The translations under genes and the position numbers were made by a program. Shown here in pieces: positions 56,584 through 64,000 of a DNA stretch of 64,000 bases. This stretch comes from Pterobdella sp. o SKG-2022. Taxonomy: Eukaryota > Annelida > Clitellata > Hirudinida > Piscicolidae. The DNA is taken from contig OZ038321.1 of assembly GCA_964035795.1 (NCBI GenBank), positions 640,030 through 704,029 of the forward strand. The letters are read 5' to 3'. The notes under the pieces were generated by a model. It saw only the letters and a program-made list of their open reading frames with translations, had not been told where the DNA came from and searched no databases. Positions within the stretch are counted from its first letter, which is position 1; every line of letters starts with the position of its first letter.

Positions 56584-59074
56584 CTTTAAATTTAATAATA
56601 TTACTGTGTTTCTATGTGTTTATTTATTCATTTTTATTTTAAAAAGTTGGAAATAACTTGAAAATAATAAATAAAAATAAAAAACAAAAATAATAAATAA
56701 TTTAAATTAAATTTTTATCAGAATGCGAAGACTGCATGGAAGGATGTCCAAAATGCAATGGTAGTAATACAATTTATTTAAATAAATGTTTTTTTTACAA
56801 ACGTTAATAAAATGAAATTAAATAGTAAAAAAGTATCTTTATTTTGAAGATTAATTTTCAAAATAAATTTTATTTCAAAAAACAATATTTTTATATAAAA
56901 AATTTCCAAAAAAAAAGATTTAATAAACAACCACATACAACCGAGTTCTACATTGAGAACAACCACAAAACCTCAGCCGCCATACTCAACCCTTCCACAA
57001 CAGAAAATTCCACAAAAGACACCCTTTTTGACCCTAGGAAAGAGACAGACTCTAAAACCTTCACCCTTGACTTCATCCTCAAGGAGAGACCTGTGAAGGG
57101 TGGGTATTGGGGTGGTATGATTGAAATTATGACACAGTATAGCTTGAAATTATATGTATAAAAAATTTTTATATAAAGAGTTTGGACGCATAGTCACGGT
57201 TTCCAATCCTGGTCTGGTCTTGAGCGTCTCAGTCGCTCAATGGTGCTATATAAATGAATTGAACCACGAAAATTCTTCACAATTTTATCGATATATTAAA
57301 AAAATTATGTATATAAAAATTGACCAACTTCTTTCCATTCACATCACTTTTTCTTCCTTTTCTCATCAGCCTCATTTCTGTCCACCATCTCCTTTCACCT
57401 CCTTCCCTTCATTACTTCCCTCTTTCCCCCAGACAAAGAAGGGTGGGTGTATTTCTCCAGAGGTAGTCCCCAAGGATCCAAATACCTGGCAGTTAACAAA
57501 CTCATGACATTTTTCAGTGCACACGAGTACTGTAAGAAGTTGGGAGGACATTTAGCACATGTTAATTCTATCAAGTAGAGGAGTTAATTATTCCCATCAA
57601 TGATTTATTTTATTTTTATTGATGAATTTATTTGTTTTTTTTTTTCAAATTTATTTCTTTAAATAAATTTTTTTTTGAAGATTTTATTTTTTTTGTTAAT
57701 TTAAAATTTTTATTTGAATAGAGAGCAGATTTTTCTGGAAGAATTTTTGAAAGAAGAACTAAAAATAGGTAAATTATATTTAAAAAAACGCAAAAAAAAC
57801 TTAAATTACAAAACATCAATTTAAAATAACCATTTTTAAAAAAACTATACAACACATCACCAAACAAAAACTACTTCAAATACTCCCTTCAACTTTTATG
57901 GCACCGCCACCCCTAAAACAGAAGAGCTACCCGGCAGCGTAGGGTATTGGCTAGGGGCGCGTAGGCCCAGAGGTGGACACTCGGGTGCATGCATGTTTGA
58001 CCAATGGAAGTGGGTCGATTCATATGGAAGATCTCATGGCAGTATAAAAGGGTTCACTGCTTTTGTGCCTGGTAGACCAGATAAGTTAGTTTAGGTTTTT
58101 ATAGAGTACAAAACTTTTCGTTAACAAAGTAACATTATCAAGTACGTTAAAATTCAAAAACACCAAGCTTTGTACCTAATAAATAATAATAATTTAGGAG
58201 GTTTATTATAGTGATGTTTAGCCCAGAGAGTTTCAAGATCACTTGATATTTATAAAGTATTCTAATATAATAATAGGTTATAACAGCTTAATTTTTTTAA
58301 AAACTAGTTTTTAGCCTCTTTCCAAAGTCCTTCACTTTCCTAACCCTTCTTAATAAAATTATCTTTATTGTTCAAATACTTTTCAGTATTTACTTTGGCT
58401 AAAAAAGATTATTTTGTTTTTATAGTGTTCTTTGAAGTTGATTATTTTTTCTGTGTAACTCGCAAAAAATTTTTTAGTAATCATTGTTTCGAAAACAAAA
58501 TATTTTATTATGAAATTTCCATTTTTATCGATTGTTTTTCAAACCAGCTACTATAGCCCCGAAGAATGCCTATATCTGGCTCATAACAGAGGCATGGAAG
58601 AAGAAAAGTTTGTGATTTTGGAATATTATAAATTGAAAAATGCTTGTTAATCTTGTACTTGTCACTCATAATGAGTTTTCACTATAAAAAATAAATTGAG
58701 TATATTTAAGAACAATAATACTTTTTTTTTAACATACAAAGCTTTTCGTTGAGAAATTGACATTTTCAAGTATTAATATTGGAAAAATTATTGGTTCTTT
58801 TCATTTAATTATTTAGTTACAAATCATTTCGTCGCTTTTTTTTTAATTAACTGGCTCGGTGTTCAGTGATTTTTGAATTTCGATTTCAAGAATTCAATAA
58901 GATATTTACTTGAAAATTACAATATGAATTTAAGGAAAAAAATGAATATAAATGAATTAATAAATTCAATTCAAATTTATTTAAAAATAAAGGTTTTTGA
59001 AGTGGGATGATGCTCCATGTGACCTGCAAATCTTTGGAGGAATTAAGTCTCTTTGTGAAATTGAATTGCAATAG
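55711..59074 (+). CDS. Type II membrane protein with C-type lectin domain
   Basis: Exons: 55711-55832, 56114-56514, 56722-56760, about 56946-57099, 57433-57574, 57722-57768, 57922-58084, 58548-58607 and 58993-59074. The cytosolic N-terminus begins MNNFKMSKDNIENEY and has a Cys cluster (FCSCENR) and a Gly/Asp-rich stretch. A transmembrane helix follows (MVASILAVAIGLSVGSAIAV), then a short Cys-rich exon (ECEDCMEGCPKCN) and a linker. The C-type lectin domain runs WVYFSRGS, FFSAHEYCKKLGGHLAHV, GYWLGAR, WKWVDSYG, FTAFVPGRPDN, PEECLYL, and ends KWDDAPCDLQIFGG with CEIEL, showing the four canonical Cys and the WIGL/WxD-type core. Typical domains of this kind bind sugars or ice/mineral surfaces, sometimes via Ca. 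The EPN/QPD-type sugar motif is not obvious (RPDN is the nearest). The exon 3/4 junction does not close in phase, so one acceptor or a microexon is unresolved. Confidence 0.85.
57177..57262 (+). mobile_element. SINE/LINE tail in a lectin intron
   Basis: It holds CGGTTTCCAATCCTGG (degenerate B box), a GAGCGTCTCAGTCGCTCAAT hairpin and the tail TGGTGCTATATAAATGAATT. The same tail core (GCTATATAAAT) recurs at 37728, 40439 and 47099, and in the 3' flanks of both RING genes. Confidence 0.6.
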
Positions 59075-59262
59075 AAAAACATTTTTGAAATTTTTTTATT
59101 GAATTAAAATTTTTATTTAATGTTTTTGAATTAATTGACAATGAATTCTTTAAAATATATTTGTAGTATGTTCTTTTTGATAGTTTGCTACAGAAATTTA
59201 CTTTTGCTTTCACCCGCGTAAATATCGCAAAAACCCTCGAAAATGTTGTAATAATATATAAG

Positions 59263-60787
59263 ATGGAGATTGAGGAAGAAATTATCGACTCGGCAGAAAA
59301 TTTCGAAACAGAGAACGAACTGTTAGGTTCAGAAGAAATCGTAGAAGACTTCAACATTCTCCAAGAAAGTTTAGATTTAGAAAACAGCGAAAACACAGAC
59401 AAGAAAGCAGAGGAGACATTGGTTAAGCAATTGAAACTTCCACTTACGAGAATCAAAACGATAATAAAAACAGATCCGGACGTATCGTTAGCCAGTCATG
59501 ACGCTGTAGTACTGCTTGCAAAAGCCACGGTACGTTTTATATAGTTGGGTGGTGTGTATGTTTGTATAATTCAGTTGATAACGTATATTTAACTCATAAA
59601 AAGATTTGGGTTGTTGAGTTAATAAGTGTTTGTTTTGAATTGTATTTTATTTCATTATTTAAACACAAAAATCTTCCACTCTCAGTTTGGACTTTTTCAA
59701 TTTTCCAATTTAAACTAATACAGATTTATTATTAAATTAAGTTTTTCTTAAATCAAATTTCATTATGATTCCTCAAATCTTTAATAATTTTTAAATATTT
59801 GCAGACATCTTTTATTGATATTACACACCTTAATATTTAGTTTTAAACATATAAATAATCAATTTTTTTAACACAACTACAATATAAAAATAAAACAACT
59901 CAATTATAGAAAAATATAAAACTAATAAAAAGAAATTATCTTTAAGAGTAAAAGGTGCTAAATGCTGGAATCAATTACCAGATAATCCTAAATCTATAAA
60001 ATTGTTCAAAACTTGTAAAAAAAATATATATATATATACTAAACAACTCCAATTTATATGTGAATCATAAAACACTACAAAATTTGAATTTCCTATTTTG
60101 ACAAAGCTTTTTAATACATTCTACATCATTAGGTAACCAACTTCAGGTTATAAAATATTTATATTATAAATCTACATACATGATTAAATATACAGATATC
60201 TGAGCTGGAAAATTTCAGATTTATTTTAATATGGTATTAATTTTGAATTTCATGCATATAGCTCTTAGTATTAATTCTAACTATTATTCAGTTTTTCTTC
60301 CAGTTATATGACTTATTATTTGAAAAATCAATTTTCTTGCTCAAGTATTTTTGTATAATTCATTGCAAGATTTTCATCCCAAACTTATGATACAACATTA
60401 GTCACTTTCAACCAATCAACACACAAATTCAGGAGTTTTTTGTACAAAACCTCACAAAACTAACTTATGAATTTACAAGCAAAGCTAAAAGGAAAACTGT
60501 ACAGAGAAGAGATGTGGGTGGGTGAAGCGAGTCATTTTTTTTGAAATTAATATATTAATCTCTAAATAGAATTTTTAAAATCTATTGGAAATTCAATTTT
60601 TTTTCTAAAAAATTTAGTCAAGAATGATATCTTAATAATAATTTCCATTTATATAGCGCAAAACACTTAATAAAAAAGATAATTATACAATGATAAACTT
60701 CACCTACTCATATCAACCACCCATCTAGATAATGCCATTATCAGCTCCGATGTGCTGGCTTTCCTTGAAGGAATTTTTGACGAATAA
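59263..60787 (+). CDS. POLE4: DNA polymerase epsilon subunit 4 (histone-fold), complete
   Basis: Three exons, 59263-59529, 60433-60517 and 60729-60787. Phases 0 and 1 match (donors GTACGT and GTGGGT), giving 136 residues (human 117). The acidic N-terminus (MEIEEEIIDSAENFETEN) precedes an NF-YC/H2A-type histone fold: LKLPLTRIKTIIKTDPDVSL, then HDAVVLLAKAT, EFFVQNLTKLTYEFT, KRKTVQRRDV and DNAIISSDVLAFLEGIFDE. The LPLxRIKxIxKxDPDV start and the RRD(L/V)DNAI..FLEG end identify POLE4, which pairs with POLE3 in the DNA polymerase epsilon holoenzyme and supports parental histone transfer. The start ATG at 59263 is preferred over an upstream near-cognate codon because it yields the acidic leader typical of the family. 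Intron 1 contains an RT remnant, and intron 2 starts with a reversed GCGCTATATAAAT tail. Confidence 0.93.
59890..60060 (+). pseudogene. RT C-terminal fragment in POLE4 intron 1
   Basis: The translation KKKLSLRVKGAKCWNQLPDN followed by PKSIKLFKTCKK matches the C-terminal end of non-LTR reverse transcriptases (the WNxLP tag). It shares near-identical DNA with the reverse-oriented piece at 43018-43110. Confidence 0.78.
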
Positions 60788-62025
60788 TTTTTTATTTTAA
60801 TTGAATTATTTATTTAAATAAATCACTTTTTAAAGTTTGCTTCTTAAATAAAATTGGTTAATATAAAAAAGTTAATCATAGTTTTGAGGTTATATTTGCG
60901 AGAATTTTTACAAATGTTAGTTTTTAAATGAAAATATAACACGAACCATGACGGAATAGCAAAGAAAACTGATATCATATGTTATTATACTCTCTTGATG
61001 CTTAGAATTTACAATAAAATCAGTTTAATGGTTAAATGAAAGTAAATAGCTTTTGTTCAGAACTATAACATTGCTATAGCGAAATTTAACCCAGAATAAA
61101 CGGCGTTATGATTGAATGAGGGAAGTATTGAAATTTTATACAGTAACTTTATAGTTGAACCAAAAAAACGAGTAATTAACACATAATAAAAGCATACAAA
61201 TAAATAAACGAAAAATAATGTCATAACAATAAAAATAATTTAAATAAAAGCAAAATAACAAAAACACTAGAATGATTGCCGATTGAATTTCCTAAATCTC
61301 TTGATACAAGTATGAATTATTGGGCAAAGCGGGATTATAGGGTGAAAAATTCGGCTGTGCAGCAACTGAGCTTTCTGTAACGCTGTCACGTGGTTGGTGA
61401 GAATCATGATGAATTAATGAGGCAATGGGTTAGTATTGACAAAGATCTATTTATATGCAGAAGGTGGTGATGATGATGATGATAATATTGAGCAAGAATA
61501 GATTCATTGATAAAGGATACAACAATAAATCAATTGAGGAATAATAAAAACATCATTAATAATGAAGAAAAATATAAAATAGTTTACAAAAATAATGAAG
61601 TATAGCTTAAATAACCTAGTGCCACTACCCCGGAAATCATCCTCCTCACCAACATCATCATCATCATCAACCCCACCCAATCACCTACATAGGAATAAAG
61701 AAACATACAGAAGAGAACAACCAAGCCACCGATACATTTTTATTATTGTGAAGGTGTGTTGTGTGGATGTAAATATGTAAATGAAGAAGAAAAAGAATGG
61801 AGGATAATCTCTTGAATGCCATTTGTAACAGCTGTGTGCGGTGATGGAGGGATGGAATTAAAAATGAGATAAGTAATAATAATAATAATAAAATAATGAA
61901 AACAATGATGAAACAAAAAAAAATTAACCTATAAAATAAAAAACAAATAATAGATTATAAATAAAAAAAAATAATAGATTATGAATAAAAAAAAAATAAT
62001 AATATTATTATTATTATTATTTGTA
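60788..62025. other. Intergenic stretch downstream of POLE4
   Basis: AT-rich. Contains a short GATGAT tract near 61465-61485 and AAT-type low complexity near 61876-62020. The ORF at 61595-61780 (MKYSLNNLVPLPRKSSSSPT) is short, low-complexity and unsupported. Confidence 0.55.
61970..61991. repeat. Left copy of a direct repeat flanking the composite element
   Basis: TAATAGATTATGAATAAAAA occurs here and again at the right edge (63980-64000). A diverged tandem copy with ATAAATAAAA lies just upstream, so part of the match may be local low complexity. Confidence 0.6.
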
Positions 62026-62702
62026 GGGCGCACAGTTTGCAAACTAGGTTTGCTGCAGAGGCGCTGTTCTAATCAGAAGGGCTATGAGAGAGAAATTTGG
62101 CTATAAAGATGCGTCTTTAAACGCTTGCGAAAAACTTTAAGAGAAGGTGAAAGACGGAGATTAAGTGGAAGAGAGTTCCATAAGTGAGGGGCGATATGCG
62201 AGAAGAAGCGATATAAAAAAGAGTTAGAAGAGACAGGCTGATGCAGCCATAAACCAGAGTTCGAAGACCTGAGACTCAGGAGTCTGTCTAATGGAAAGAC
62301 GGTCATATAAATAAGCCGGCTGATTAAAATATAAGGTGTTAGCGGTGAGCCATAGCAACTTGAACTGGGCTCTTAGTACGACCGGCAGCCAATGGAGGCG
62401 ATCGAGACAGGTGTGAGATGAAGAATAGTAGTCGGCTTGAAGAGCGGTTTTAGCAGCACGATTTTGGAGAGATTGCAACTTAGAAATAAGACAGTTCGGG
62501 AGTCGACAAAGAAGAGAGTTACAGTAATCAATCCTTGAAAGAAATAAAGAGATGATCAGAGCAACGGCAGTGTCAAAGGGTAGGAACTTGCGTGCCTGTC
62601 TGATCGCATGGAGATGAAAGTTGGATGCTTGTATGACCTGAGAGACAAAGCGTGTAAAGTTGAGTCTACAATCAAGAGTTACACCTAGTATCTTCAGTTT
62701 GG
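62026..62702 (-). pseudogene. L2-like non-LTR retrotransposon, RT C-terminal end
   Basis: Minus translation in changing frames: LKILGVTLDCRLNF, LSRIDYCNSLLCRLPNCL, QNRAAKTAL, LDRLHWLPVVLRAQFKLLW and APHLWNSLPLNLR. This is the classic order of the C-terminal domain of L2/CR1-type elements. Frame changes near 62300 show decay. The 3' end (CGCCTCTGCAGCAAACCTAG on the minus strand) runs into an ATT microsatellite, as such elements often do. Confidence 0.85.
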
Positions 62703-63301
62703 ACGTTACGGAAAGAGTAGTGCCTGATTTAGACTATCGGAGCCGGCAGTTTATGACCGAATATTTTAGCAAGTATTTGGAGAATGACCTAGATGATTTT
62801 GACTTTGAGCAATTTAAGAAGTGCCTTAAGGACATTGGGTGGCTTGACAAGTATGTCTCAGATGGATCCCCCAAAGTTAATGTTTCACGCATCAACAAAG
62901 AGTTAGAAGGAGCTAGTGGACCAGAGATGGTCAAATCCAGATTTGACTTACTCCTCAACAATAAAGGAAATCCTCTATTGTTTCGCAGTGCTAAGAATCT
63001 GATCTTTGCAATGCGATGGCTTTTATACTCAGATTCTGAGAAAGAGCAGATGAGGATCTGGGCTCTTAATAATGTGGGTATGGTTCATAAATTGCCACCT
63101 TCTTTAAACATGTCCATAAGAGCAGCATCCAACTTTATAGGATATGTCGATAGCCCTCGACTTAAATGCAACTGTATATACGTGATGAAGCTTAGTGCTT
63201 TTGTGGCAGGGAATAGACTGCATAAGAAATTGGAAAAGAAGTATGAAGATACTTCCTTAACCAATTCTCAAAGGTTTATCCATATAGACGATGACAATTG
63301 A
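62703..63301 (+). CDS. Unidentified ORF, about 198 aa, 5' end fused to RT remnant
   Basis: The open frame begins inside the antisense RT remnant, but protein-like content starts only after the junction (DVTERVVPDLDYRSRQFM). It continues to a stop after FIHIDDDN. It is helix-rich and charged with balanced codon use and no low complexity: EYFSKYLENDLDDFDFEQFK, LKDIGWLDKYVSDG, NLIFAMRWLLYSDSEKEQ, IRAASNFIGYVDSP. No transmembrane segment, zinc site or catalytic motif is visible. The base composition is richer in GC than the flanks, as for the adjacent retroelement ORFs. It could be an ORF of the same or another mobile element, or a captured gene. No ATG of its own is visible near the junction, so it may be 5'-truncated. 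I do not recognise a family. Confidence 0.5.
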
Positions 63302-63537
63302 CATAACTTCTCGAATAGATCTTAATTTTATTCATATATATAAAATATATATTAAATATATAAATATAGATTTCCCCAATTTGTACTCATTTATATCAAT
63401 AATTATTGTGTATATATATATATGTATGAACGGTTTGAATGTTTAAGTATATATTTCTTCATATTATATAGATTATGTAGTTTTAAAAAGGTTATAATTG
63501 TGAAAAAAAATTTTTTTGCCTCCATGACCCAATACTT

Positions 63538-63978
63538 TTAAACCCAACAATCGCTGTTCTGGGTCTACCCACATGGGTTTCGGATAAAGAACTGGAGACC
63601 TCTCTCAATCTCCTTTTTCCATCTGCTCATCCCAGCGCTCTCCGTGCCTTCAGACAGAGGCCTAACGCACGAAATCCTTCTACCCGTGATTGGCTTATCC
63701 AAGTTCCAAGCACTGTTTTTCCCACGCTGATCAAGTCCAAGAATATACATCTCCCTTTTGGTAGATTTCCTTTCCACTCCCGTATTCACCCTACTAGATG
63801 TCTGAATTGCCAGACTTATGGCCATAATATATCTAAATGCCACAACCCTAGAGTATGTGAGCAATGTGGCAAAGACCATCCGTCTGACAACTGTTCTAGA
63901 TCTTCTCCTCCCTTCTGTGTTCCTTGCTTTAAATCAAATCGCTCTTGTCATGACCATGTCACCACATCCTCTTCTTGA
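63538..63978 (+). pseudogene. Non-LTR retrotransposon ORF1 (gag-like, CCHC knuckles), partial
   Basis: The plus frame lacks an ATG and reads IAVLGLPTWVSDKELETSLN, RDWLIQVPSTVFPTLI, then zinc knuckles RCLNCQTYGHNISKC and VCEQCGKDHPSDNC and a third C/H cluster (FCVPCFKSNRSCHDH), ending at a stop after SSS. This is the ORF1 nucleic-acid-binding protein of Jockey/RTE-like LINEs. It lies head-on with the RT remnant at 62026-62702, which is in the opposite orientation. Confidence 0.8.
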
Positions 63979-63979
63979 T

Positions 63980-64000
63980 TAATAGATTATGAATAAAAAA
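63980..64000. repeat. Right copy of the flanking direct repeat
   Basis: TAATAGATTATGAATAAAAA again, reaching the window edge. See the left copy at 61970. Confidence 0.6.

Overview
This is nuclear DNA from an animal, strongly AT-rich, with short-exon, intron-rich genes on both strands and almost no operon-like order. Gene content points to a metazoan with motile cilia or flagella: ZSWIM2, PEX5, RBCC-NHL (TRIM), a DAPK/STK17-like kinase, a C-type lectin and TMEM185. The retroelement type (reverse transcriptase with a PHD-like finger, TTGA tail) and the compact gene spacing suggest an early-branching animal such as a sponge or cnidarian. That placement is inference. Two gaps of exactly 200 N (6268-6467, 43651-43850) show this is a scaffold.

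Layout. 1-504: N-terminal exons of RUVBL2 (minus), running off the left edge. 1.2-1.3 kb: a near-perfect palindromic foldback element. 1.76-3.98 kb and 18.57-20.39 kb: the arms of an inverted segmental duplication, each with a two-exon RING-H2 gene (plus on the left, minus on the right). Between the arms lie a complete ZSWIM2 (minus, 8 exons, 8356-13408), whose sixth intron holds a dead non-LTR retrotransposon with a 9-bp target-site duplication, and a complete TMEM185 (plus, 10 exons, 13943-17035). 21.3-25.0 kb: a candidate small secreted protein, retroelement and SINE remnants, and an unrecognised single-pass membrane protein with a long Lys/Glu/Gln-rich repetitive tail. 29.2-31.9 kb: an RBCC-NHL (TRIM2/3/71-type) gene. 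33.7-40.9 kb: a 9-exon DAPK/STK17-like kinase (minus) ending in a poly-Asn tail. 42-43.3 kb: reverse transcriptase fragments facing each other. 44.5-46.7 kb: an OTU-type cysteine protease (minus). 48.3-53.7 kb: a complete 16-exon PEX5 (plus). 54.6 kb: tRNA-Ala(CGC), minus. 55.7-59.1 kb: a type II membrane C-type lectin (plus). 59.3-60.8 kb: POLE4 (plus, 3 exons). 62.0-64.0 kb: a composite of retroelement pieces around an unidentified ORF.

The multi-exon genes were assembled by hand from splice signals, reading phase and protein homology. Most reading frames close exactly across all junctions (ZSWIM2 581 aa, TMEM185 384 aa, PEX5 569 aa, POLE4 136 aa, RBCC-NHL 753 aa). Three genes keep unresolved junctions: the kinase (exon 6/7), the lectin (exon 3/4) and the OTU gene (exon 4/5). 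Family names come from remembered family motifs, not from a search. The genes are mostly housekeeping and do not form one pathway. The clearest candidates for something undescribed are the Lys-rich membrane protein, the ORF at 62.7-63.3 kb, the small secreted ORF at 21.3 kb and the tRNA-derived SINE family.
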